DNA of 25,338 bases from Fomitopsis serialis (lineage: Eukaryota > Basidiomycota > Agaricomycetes > Polyporales > Fomitopsidaceae). The position numbers were made by a program, and so were the translations under genes. Below, piece after piece: positions 10,770-18,695 of this stretch. The notes below the pieces were generated by a model. It ran no database searches, had not been told where the DNA came from, and saw only the letters and a program-made list of their open reading frames with translations. Position 1 is the first letter of the stretch. Each line of letters starts with the position of its first letter. The stretch spans positions 1-25,338 of the forward strand of contig NW_025955480.1 in NCBI RefSeq assembly GCF_022376445.1. Direction: 5' to 3'.

Positions 10770-10924
10770 CCGCAGCGCAAACGTGACATTTTGATGGCCA
10801 GTGTTGCGCACGACGGATGCTACATTCGTCGTTCCGCTCGCGAGCGCGGGCGCGAGCACGGGCAATGATGGAGATGTCGAGGTAGGTACGTCCATCTGGG
10901 GCGTACCCGCTACTCGACACCCGG
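7276..10924 (-). CDS. Large low-complexity, hairpin-encoded repeat protein; 5' end cut by an LTR
   Basis: Two long minus frames form one gene with a single frame step near 9930-10000. The first is open from the LTR edge (10924) to 9915; its first ATG is at 10895. The second reads on from GENFIVLADGSLLGTPYQLH (about 9930) through ATG 9801 to TAG 7276-7278 and contributes 841 residues after that ATG. The protein is Pro/Ser/Thr-rich with repeated E-Y-x-x-V-L motifs, two H-F-x-x-E-V-Q-A copies and D-D-L-x-V-V copies. A more globular domain spans about 630-780 of the 841-residue part (WPMDKVLHELCFSLLADQL to MVRYWAYNKLGWLVVPP). The tail is acidic with SDYY, ESEYF and DADYYSESE motifs. No family recognised. 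C-x(3-4)-GTPxxDVP occurs both at the LTR edge and inside the 841-residue part, suggesting tandem duplication. It may be a host gene or part of an unknown element. Confidence 0.5.
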
Positions 10925-11903
10925 TGATACGCCTCTAGGCTATCTAAGCCCTGAAAACACGATCTAGGCCTCTATGATGCTCCGAAGCTCTTAGAAGATC
11001 CACTACAACTGTTCGAAGATTTCGAAGTTCGTAGCCAATCCTGGCTCACCTTAGAAGACTATCCGCGACCTTCCGGCACCTCAGTGACACTATAGGAGCA
11101 CCTACCCACCTATCTAGACGACCCCAGAGCACGCAGGTCACTTGAAGATGCACTATGTGTTAGAAGACACTCGAACATGTTAGAAGACGTGCTACGGTGT
11201 TAGAAGATCTCCTGCGAGACCATAGGATGCTACAGGATGTCCAGTGAGTCCTTGCAGGTCATCTCACATCCTCGACGAGTGGTCTCGGTTTCCGGCGTCA
11301 TGTGATAGCCGGTCGGCCTTCGGACCACTGGTTAGCGAGCCCGAGAGCAGTTGTCACGTGTTAGAAGCCATAGCCGGATGTTTGGGGCCGTCGGAGCTCC
11401 GTAGTGGTAATAGCCGTGTTTCCCTGTATATACTCTGGGACTGGTTCCCTTCGAATCTCAGAGACCCCCTTACCCTCTCAATCTCACCTCGCACCGGCGA
11501 GGTTCGTCAGTCAGCCAGTACGTTCGAAGTCAGCAAGTTCGCCAGTCAGTCAGTACGTTCGAAGCCAGTCAGTCAGTTCGCCAGTACGTTCGCCAGCTCG
11601 TAGTTGCCCCGAGAGGCTCTACACTTCTTCTCCTGCCGTCGCTCGCCTTCCTTGTCACCGTTCGTTCGACACGTCTGTCGAAACCCTCCCTCCTACCTTC
11701 GAGGCTTAGCCCTCGTCTTCGAACAGTCTTCGACATCTTCGAAGCCCTCCCACGTCGTTCGGAGTCTTGTCCGTCCTCCTCCTTCTTACCTAGACCACTG
11801 TACAGTCCCCCGTACATCTCATAGACGCAGAGGCCTCGCATACCACTGCTCGACCTCACAGTTGGGTTTTAGTGTGGCTTTTGTGTTCTTTTCGGTCGCG
11901 TCA
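10925..11903 (+). repeat. 5' LTR
   Basis: It matches 15973-16941 almost throughout and has TG/CA ends. It carries a TATA-like TATATAC at 11427-11433, several TTAGAAGA words in the probable U3 region and many TTCGAA hexamers. Its left edge interrupts the open frame of the minus-strand gene at 7276-10924. Confidence 0.92.
11427..11433 (+). promoter_or_regulatory. TATA-like box in the LTR (U3)
   Basis: TATATAC sits about half-way along the LTR and is conserved in the other LTR at 16471-16477. It is the only TATA-like word there, so it is the best candidate core promoter of the element. No transcript evidence is available. Confidence 0.45.
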
Positions 11904-11906
11904 TCT

Positions 11907-11922
11907 TGGAGCCCACCGCGAG
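11907..11922 (+). promoter_or_regulatory. Candidate primer-binding site
   Basis: TGGAGCCCACCGCGAG begins three bases after the 5' LTR ends. The TGG start pairs with the CCA end of a tRNA, and the spacing is normal for LTR elements. I could not identify the tRNA. Confidence 0.5.
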
Positions 11923-12063
11923 GGGGATATAGAGCAAGATTCCGCCGCGTCGGAACTTCGAAGTCAACCCTGAAGACTACCGAGACTACGAAAGTCCTCT
12001 CCTCGCACTCGCTATCGACAGTAGACTAGGTCCCCGATCAGCCGCCGCCTTTCGCAGGCATAG

Positions 12064-13640
12064 CAACCCTCTCCCAGGACCTTCGACTATCCCTCTTCAC
12101 CCGAAAACGTCGAGCTTGTCCCCGATCACGACGATCCGGAACGCTCCGTTCGAGACCAAGTGCCTACTACCCCATCCCATTCCAGACGTGCTCGAAGACT
12201 CTTGCTTGCAGACGACTTAGAGGCACTAGTCTTTGGATCCCCTCTACCGCTTCTAACACCATCACCACCTCTCGAAGGAGAGGAACCCACCTCAGCCACA
12301 GTCACCACGCGTAGAGGATCTTCCACCTCACATCTACCCATACCCACCAGTCATAGAGTGTCGTCAGTCCCTCCAGGACCAGAGCAGTCCGCGCCGCGAC
12401 GGACTTCAACTGTCGACACCCCTAACCCTTCGAACACTTCGACAATACCTTCGAACATTTCAACAATCCCTTCTATCGCTTCGCCAACTCCTTCTAACAC
12501 TTCGAAGCTGAGTCCGAATATGGCCGACGCAGGAGCACCAGCCTCGAAGGCGGCTTCAATGCCTGCACGCGGACACTCCACTGCACCTGTCTTCGACGAG
12601 TCAGAACCTTTCTCATTCAACCGCTTTTTCCAAGACCTCGAAACACACTTCGCACGATGCCGAGTTACCGACGACTCCGACAAGAAGTCATGGGCAGTTC
12701 GCTACCCTCCTATCCGCGTCTCCGACCTATGGATGATGCAGCCAACATTCCAGGATGCTACGAAGCCCTACGAGGAGTTCGTGACCGCCCTACGAGCACT
12801 CTATCCTGGAGCTGATGACGAGCACAAGTACTCGCTCGCTGATCTGGACACGGTCATCCATGATCGCATAGAACTCGGGATGACCAATGCCCTCCACCTC
12901 GCTGCCTACTACCGCGACTTCTACATGATTTCGGAGTACCTGATCGCTCGAGGTTCGCTTTCGACACTCGAACAAGATCGGAAGTTCCAGCAAGGCTTTC
13001 CGAATACGCTCTGGGGTCCCATCGAGCAGCGCCTGTTCATGCGGAACCCTGACCGCTCTCGAAGGAAGCCCTGGACGTTCGCAGAGATCTACGAGTCAGC
13101 ACAGTGGGTGTTAGATGGTCCTACACCAGCTTCGACCTTTCGGCAAGCTAGTCCCCCTATGCCTACGACCACACCCGCTGTGTCTATCCTGCCATCCCCA
13201 CCTGTGACCACGAAGTCCGAAGACCTCCTACCATTGCTACAGACGCTGATCAAGACCCTCGAGGCCCAGCAGTCTCACAGCCGGTCACCCGAATTCTCAA
13301 CAGTCATGACAGCCCTCGGTGCTTCTATTGCGGACGTTCGGGATGTTGGATCGGCGACTGCGAGATGTTCGAAGAAGACAGGAAGAAGGGCCTGTGTCGA
13401 CGGAACCCTGATGGCAAGATCGTCTCGTTCGACAACCGCTTCATGAGTCGCCGAGACAGCGAGACCCTCCGAGATGCTATCTACGAACATGCACGTCGTT
13501 CGAACAAGTTAGGACTCAGTTCGTCGTCTTCGAGTGGTTCAGGCAGTGCTATGCAAGGCGCTACAGCCACGCAGTTGCTCTATGAAGCAGTCGAGAGTCC
13601 GCCATCCCTACGCATGCCCTCGACATTGGAGAGATGCTAG
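12064..13640 (+). CDS. gag: Gag-like polyprotein with zinc knuckle, one frame break
   Basis: The first frame is open from 12064 to 13446. It has no ATG near its start; the first Met is in NMADAGAP near 12520, a plausible start after a Ser/Thr-Pro-rich leader. The capsid-like core runs from FNRFFQDLETHFARC through AVRYPPIRVSDLWMM, YEEFVTALRALYPGADDEHK, AAYYRDFYMISEYLIAR to LFMRNPDRS, a layout typical of fungal Ty3/gypsy Gag. Near 13300-13320 the protein-like reading steps by -1 into a frame ending at 13640. That frame carries a zinc knuckle, CFYCGRSGCWIGDC, in which the usual His is Cys, followed by a basic Ser-rich tail. Gag would package element RNA. The break may be mutation, recoding or an assembly error. 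Confidence 0.7.
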
Positions 13641-14172
13641 CCTGCATGGACACCCAGCTATCACGGTTGACGGAGATCTACGCTCGGGAACAGCGTAAGC
13701 AGACCGTTGTCGACCGAGTTGTCATCGAGAAGCATCCCCTACGCTCGAACACCCACCTGGCTGATCAACCACTACTACCCATGACGTGTTCGAAGTTTTC
13801 GGAGCGAGCCCCAAACCGCCTGCCATGTTCGAAGACGAGACCAAGTACCCAGTGCCTGCGCCAGTCGTCCGACCTACCATCGACACCGAGAGTCCCGCTT
13901 TCCCATCTGCAAATGTTCGAGACATGACCTACGCACCTCCTCCCACCCAACGTTTCGAAGCGACCTCTACGAAGTTCGAAGCGAGCCCTCGAAATTTCGA
14001 AGCATCTCCCACAAAGCGACAGAGCCGAGCCAGCTTCTTTATAGCACAGCCCCCGCCCCAGCTTGCCGAACTGGCTGTCGAGTCCTCATCGAACACTCCG
14101 TGTGTACCATTGACATCTGAGGAGCTTCGAAATTGCCTTCGTACCTTCGCGACCGATACTGGGCAGCACTGA
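13634..14172 (+). pseudogene. Post-gag frames of the retroelement, broken
   Basis: Two overlapping open frames follow gag, each a further -1 step: one from 13634 (MDTQLSRLTEIYAREQRKQT) and one from 13786 (PPPTQRFEATSTKFEASPRN). The second ends at a TGA at 14170, where another -1 step enters the following frame. The sequences are polar and Pro/Ser-rich, with an FEASP-type short repeat. No protease or other enzyme signature is visible. They most likely formed one polyprotein with the neighbouring frames. Confidence 0.4.
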
Positions 14173-15500
14173 CGCCTCGGACGGCGGAGCGCAAGACGAA
14201 CCAGGCGTCTACAAACACTGCAGCTATGGAACCACTTTCGAACTACAGCCTTATGATCGAAGACACTTCCCCAGCTGTCACCGTGTTAGGGGACCTTCCG
14301 GAGGGCAGCCTTACGTTAGAAGAGACTCCTACGTCTTCGAAGTCTTCAGACATACGACCTACATCTTCGAAATCTTCGGACAGTCGACCTACGTCTCCGA
14401 GATTGTCAGATGACCAACCTGCACCTCCGAAATGTTCGGACTATCGACCTATGTCTTTGAAGCCTTTGAACGGTGATCTCCCCACGTCGACGGAATCTTT
14501 GAGTGCTCCTACGACATTGGACACTCCTCCTATCTCTCCGAAATGGCCAGATCATGCCCCTACGTCTCCGAAACCTTCGAACGGTCAAGCCATGTCTCCG
14601 AGATTTTTGGACTATCAACAGATGTCTTCGAACAATCTCTCTACGCTGATGGAATCCTTGAACACTCCTACGACGTTTGACACCCCTTCTATCCCTTCAG
14701 AATTGCAACACCACGCTCCTACGTCTCAAGAATCTTCGAACTTTCGAGCTACATCTCTGAGATTGTCAGACTACCATCCCAGGTCTACGAAATCTTCGAA
14801 GCCTCTTATGCCATTTCTAGAATCGTCGAACTGTCCCCTCCCATCTCCGGAACCTTCCGACCTTCCTGCTATGCCTCCGAAATCATTGGATGCTTATGCT
14901 TACGCTCCGAAAAGTTCGGACTATCTTTCTGCAACTACGACGCCTTTGGATCCTCCTATGATGTCTACCCCCACTCCTTCGATGTTGCCAGACTCTGCTC
15001 CTACGTCTTCGAAGTTACCGTGCGCTGTGCTACCGCCAAAATCTTCGAACACTCCTACAATGGATGGCCTGTCACCTCCACTGGCTACTATGTTGCCCGA
15101 GCATGACGAGCAGCCCATGATTCCCTCCCCGCCCCGCCCGTCTCTTGTATCTATCTCTGCGCTGACCGAGGACGGTCACAATTTCAGTAAGGGGGAGGAT
15201 CACCGTGACCACTTGGTAGTACCATCACCAGACACGCCTCGAAAGATAGACCCACACCCGAAGACGTCGAACATACCCTATTGCTCTCGCAACCAGCAGG
15301 TCCACCCAAACACGTGTCGAGAGTCTTCTACATGTGTGTGGTGCTGTTCGTCACTGCCGCACTGTTTTTCGCTTTTGGAGACAATCTATGGCCATGGGAT
15401 CGACGTGGAGTGCATGAACAACAACTCCGAACTTCGAAGACACGTACCTAGTCCTACCACCCGACATGGCCCCAGACCCAACAAACCTAATCGTTCGTAG
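14133..15500 (+). CDS. Ser/Pro-rich ORF with 10-residue repeats inside the retroelement
   Basis: This frame is open from a TTG at 14133 to TAG at 15500; the first ATG is about 30 codons in. After a short unique start (YLRDRYWAALTPRTAERK) it consists of degenerate decapeptides of the type P-T-S-S-K-S-S-D-x-R, encoded by ~30-bp units from about 14326 to 15070. The tail includes LTEDGHNFSKG, encoded by a cassette that recurs before the 3' LTR. No enzymatic domain is recognisable. The frame has stayed open through many unit variants, which argues that it was translated while the repeats expanded. Confidence 0.5.
   Translation: MPSYLRDRYWAALTPRTAERKTNQASTNTAAMEPLSNYSLMIEDTSPAVTVLGDLPEGSLTLEETPTSSKSSDIRPTSSKSSDSRPTSPRLSDDQPAPPKCSDYRPMSLKPLNGDLPTSTESLSAPTTLDTPPISPKWPDHAPTSPKPSNGQAMSPRFLDYQQMSSNNLSTLMESLNTPTTFDTPSIPSELQHHAPTSQESSNFRATSLRLSDYHPRSTKSSKPLMPFLESSNCPLPSPEPSDLPAMPPKSLDAYAYAPKSSDYLSATTTPLDPPMMSTPTPSMLPDSAPTSSKLPCAVLPPKSSNTPTMDGLSPPLATMLPEHDEQPMIPSPPRPSLVSISALTEDGHNFSKGEDHRDHLVVPSPDTPRKIDPHPKTSNIPYCSRNQQVHPNTCRESSTCVWCCSSLPHCFSLLETIYGHGIDVECMNNNSELRRHVPSPTTRHGPRPNKPNRS
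14326..15070 (+). repeat. Degenerate ~30-bp coding minisatellite
   Basis: Units follow CCTACGTCTTCGAAGTCTTC-type sequence plus a variable last third. The first units (from about 14328) are spaced by 30 bp and give the peptides PTSSKSSDIR, PTSSKSSDSR, PTSPRLSDDQ and PAPPKCSDYR. Later units diverge and are interrupted by longer inserts containing TLDTP or TFDTP. Confidence 0.7.
15161..15197 (+). repeat. Internal copy of the PPT-proximal cassette
   Basis: GCTGACCGAGGACGGTCACA followed by ATTTCAGTAAGGGGGAGG nearly duplicates 15935-15971, which precedes the 3' LTR. Here it is not followed by an LTR start. Confidence 0.75.
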
Positions 15501-15519
15501 AGTGAATACCTTGCAAAGA

Positions 15520-15774
15520 TGCCCGCTGCACCTCGGGGCAGCCTGAGCGTTACGAGACAGTCAGGGACCTCGACTTCCTTCGAGACGACCTAGAGCAAGC
15601 TCCGAACATGTCAGTCAGGCAGTCACCCAATGCAAGACGAGACCTCGCATCGCAGGTGTACACGCTGGCTAGAGAGAAGGAGAAGGAGTCTACGATGTCC
15701 CTAGGAGCCTCCGAACACTTCGAAGATGCATTCGACAAGCTGGATGCAGACAGTGTTTTGCACGAAGACAGCTA
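15520..15774 (+). pseudogene. Short unrecognised ORF near the 3' end of the retroelement
   Basis: A frame open to TAG at 15774 reads RYETVRDLDFLRDDLEQAPN, then a Lys/Glu-rich stretch (YTLAREKEKES) and ends FDKLDADSVLHEDS. It is charged and helix-forming and looks protein-coding, but it starts after a stop near 15500 with no clear ATG until NMSVRQSPNARR. It is probably a remnant of a longer element ORF. No family recognised. Confidence 0.35.
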
Positions 15775-15934
15775 GGGTGTTCTATGGTGCTAGACGACCT
15801 GTTCCCGCCATAGGGGCGACGATACCACCCAAGCAATCCTTAGTTCACGTCCTACCTCCATTTTCAACCATCCCTCGCCTTCTACCGACCCCGGTGGTCC
15901 TCTACGAAACAAGCACCCTTCATCTGCTATACCC

Positions 15935-15972
15935 GCTGACCGAGGACGGTCAGGATTTCAGTAAGGGGGAGA
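15935..15972 (+). promoter_or_regulatory. Polypurine tract and preceding cassette
   Basis: The purine run AAGGGGGAGA (15963-15972) ends at the first base before the 3' LTR, the normal place for plus-strand priming. The preceding ~28 bp are shared with 15161-15197. Confidence 0.8.
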
Positions 15973-16941
15973 TGATACGCCTCTAGGCTATCTAAGCCCG
16001 AAAACACGATCTAGGCCTCTACGATGCTCCGAAGCTCTTAGAAGATCCACTACAACTGTTCGAAGATTTCGAAGTTCGTAGCCAACCTGGCTCACCTTAG
16101 AAGACTATCCCGACCTTCCGGCACCTCAGTGACACTATAGGAGCACCTACCCACCTATCTAGACAACCCAGAGCACGGAGGTCACTTGAAGATGCACTAT
16201 GTGTTAGAAGACACTCGAACATGTTAGAAGACGTGCTACGGTGTTAGAAGATCTCCTGCGAGACCATAGGATGCTACAGGATGTCCAGTGAGTCCTTGCA
16301 GGTCATCTCACATCCTCGACGAGTGGTCTCGGTTTCCGGCGTCATGTGATAGCCGGTCGGCCTTCGGACCACTGGTTAGCGAGCCCGAGAGCAGTTGTCA
16401 CGTGTTAGAAGCCATAGCCGGATGTTTGGGGCCGTCGGAGCTCCGTAGTGGTAATAGCCGTGTTTCCCTGTATATACTCTGGGACTGGTTCCCTTCGAAT
16501 CTCAGAGACCCCCTTACCCTCTCAATCTCACCTCGCACCGGCGAGGTTCGTCAGTCAGCCAGTACGTTCGAAGTCAGCAAGTTCGCCAGTCAGTCAGTAC
16601 GTTCGAAGCCAGTCGTCAGTTCGCCAGTACGTTCGCCAGCTCGTAGTTGCCCCGAGAGGCTTACACTTCTTCTCCTGCCGTCGCTCGCCTTCCTTGTCAC
16701 GTTCGTTCGACACGTCTGTCGAAAACCCTCCCTCCTACCTTCGAGGCTTAGCCCTCGTTTCGAACAGTCTTCGACATCTTCGAAGCCTCCCACGTCGTTC
16801 GGAGTCTTGTCGTCCTCCTCCTTCTTACCTAGACCACTGTACAGTCCCCCGTACATCTCATAGACACAGAGGCCTCGCATACCACTGCTCGACCTCACGG
16901 TTGGGTTTTGTGTGGCTTTTGTGTTCTTTTCGGTCGCGTCA
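15973..16941 (+). repeat. 3' LTR
   Basis: It is nearly identical to 10925-11903 but 10 bp shorter. Differences are about a dozen single-base gaps, mostly missing from this copy, and a handful of substitutions. Its last base abuts the minisatellite at 16942. Confidence 0.92.
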
Positions 16942-17550
16942 ACGGATACGGCCGATGCGTGCGGGTACGGCCGATGCGGACAGATACGACCGACGGGTAC
17001 GGATACCACCATCCGTCGCACACCAATACGATGCCGGGCTTGACCACCCCAGCAACCACGCACCGGTGCGTACGGATACGGCCGATGCGTGCGGGTACGA
17101 CTGATGCGTACAGATACGACCGACGGGTACGGATACCACCATCCGTCGCACACCAATACGATGCCGGGCTTGACCAGCCCCAGCAACCACGCACCGGTGC
17201 GTACGGATACGGCCGATGCGTGCGTGTACGACTGATGCGTACAGATACGACCGACGGGTACGGGTACCACCATCCGTCGCACACCAATACGATGCGGCTT
17301 GACCAGCCCCAGCAACCACGCACCGGTGCGTACGGATACGGCCGATGCGTGCGGGTACGACTGATGCGTACAGATACGACCGACGGGTACGGGTACCACC
17401 ATCCGTCGCACACCAATACGATGCCGGGCTTGACCAGCCCCAGCAACCACGCACCGGTGCGTACGGATACGGCCGATGCGTACGGATACGACCACCCGTC
17501 GCACAGCAATACGGTGAACGCATGTCCGGCTTGACCAGCCCCAACAAGCA
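16942..17550. repeat. ~130-bp minisatellite next to the 3' LTR
   Basis: The landmark GATGCCGGGCTTGACCAGCC recurs near 17031, 17161, 17292 and 17421 (spacings 130, 131 and 129), with a shorter diverged copy near 17520. Each unit contains sub-repeats of the form GATACGGCCGATGCGT. Because 130 is not a multiple of three, long frames open on both strands; these are composition artefacts rather than genes. Confidence 0.9.
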
Positions 17551-18186
17551 GGACCACTCGGTGAGTACCCGCTAGGCGCCCACCGGAACGTGAACCAGCA
17601 CACAGTGCGCAAGGGCCCGTTGACCAGCAGCCCGACAGGCCTCAGTCCAATGCGTACAGGCACGTCGAGGATGACCCTACCACATCGCTCCCGAGGATTG
17701 CTGGGCCGCCAAGCACCAACATCCCATGCAGGAGTATCGATCGTTCCAGAATTCACGATGCGCCTCCCTGACCAGCTCGCCGCATACACACGATGAGCCT
17801 ACGCGCCTTAGACCACGCAAGCACAATTTGAGCCCGAGCTCATGGAGCAGTGCCGGACGTACGGAAGATCGACATGCATGTAGCTCGCGCGAGCCTGATG
17901 TAGTGCCCAGGTAGTATTGAATTGTACGGCGGTTGTATTCAGTACAATAATATGTGGTTCTTAACGACTATGACGTGGCTGATCTGTCTGCTGATCTGAG
18001 TTGTCTAACACTAGTAGCCTCGCAGTGCTCGATAAGGTTGGTAGAGGATCGTATTCGCAGTCCAGGAGGCAGGGTAGGGCAGGATGCACCACTGCGATCA
18101 AGAGGCTATGTGGGTCTGTCAAGGGTACTAGACGTGACTCCGCGGCGCCGCGACTTCACTGCCACCCTTTTGCTAACTTCATAGTC
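17551..18186. other. No supported gene
   Basis: Several short plus-strand frames are open (for example 17590-17796) but lack motifs or convincing splice sites. The last 200 bp may hold upstream exons of the oxygenase-like fragment that follows: the sequence just before 18187 ends CTTCATAG, a possible splice acceptor. Confidence 0.35.
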
Positions 18187-18471
18187 ATGAACCTGAGCCA
18201 TGTGGGGATCTCCGCTAGCAACCTATGCAGCGATATCTCAACAGTTCCGATCGACAGAGGCGAACTTGTGTTCAAGTTGTATGAACCAGGTCTGGTCATA
18301 CTACCTCTTCGCAACGGCGATTTCGTGATATTTCCATCGTGCAAATTGACGCATTTAAACTCACACTTCAAAGGTCGTCGGGCTTTCATTGTATTGCACA
18401 CGGACAGAGAAATGATTAAGTGGCTGGAGGAGCGCAATGGTTGCTCTACTAACGCCACTTTTATTTATTAG
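18187..18471 (+). CDS. 2OG-Fe(II) oxygenase-like C-terminal fragment
   Basis: The frame is open from 18001 (TTG); the first useful ATG is 18187, and it ends at TAG 18469-18471. The core reads DRGELVFKLYEPGLVI, then LRNGDFVIFPSCKLTHLNSH, then FKGRRAFIVLHTDREM. The spacing of G-E-L, G-D-x-V-x-F, the His in THLN and the Arg in GRRA matches the second half of the double-stranded beta-helix of 2-oxoglutarate/Fe(II) dioxygenases: distal iron-binding His and 2OG-binding Arg. Basidiomycetes have large families of such proteins, including TET/JBP relatives, but I cannot place this one. The proximal H-x-D motif expected about 50-60 residues upstream is not visible, so the gene is either truncated or has unrecognised upstream exons. 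Confidence 0.45.
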   Translation: MNLSHVGISASNLCSDISTVPIDRGELVFKLYEPGLVILPLRNGDFVIFPSCKLTHLNSHFKGRRAFIVLHTDREMIKWLEERNGCSTNATFIY

Positions 18472-18695
18472 TATCTACATAGCTTCACTCGTCCTCACTC
18501 AACTTGCGCGTTTTGGCGAATACCATGAGCGCTTTCCCATGGTTGACAGCGCTCGGACTCTATGAACATCACTCACATCGATCGTTGAAGTTCGCAGCGT
18601 CTACGTAAAATTCCACGGTGCGTCTCTTGTTTCTCATATCACTACAGTCTATCCTCTGTCTTTCCTCTCTCCGTGTTCTGGCTACGTATTCAGGC

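Larger units (their letters stand above)
10925..16941 (+). mobile_element. LTR retrotransposon, gag-bearing, no recognisable pol
   Basis: Two direct repeats of 979 and 969 bp begin TGATACGCC and end GCGTCA (TG...CA ends). Next to the 5' copy is a candidate primer-binding site and next to the 3' copy a polypurine tract, so the element is complete in outline and on the plus strand. The internal region is only about 4.07 kb. It encodes a Gag-like protein with a zinc knuckle, then Pro/Ser/Thr-rich frames. I see no protease D-S/T-G motif in context, no reverse-transcriptase YxDD, no RNase H and no integrase, so it is probably a non-autonomous derivative, likely Ty3/gypsy-type by its Gag. No 5-bp target duplication is visible (CCCGG before, ACGGA after). 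Confidence 0.85.

Noticed and set aside
16942..17550. Possible CRISPR-like direct repeats
   Set aside because: Units are ~130 bp tandem copies without short repeats separated by unique spacers, and the sequence is eukaryotic.
16448..17789. Frames of 200-399 codons on both strands through the LTR end and minisatellite
   Set aside because: They follow the 130-bp repeat through all frames, so they reflect repeat composition rather than genes.
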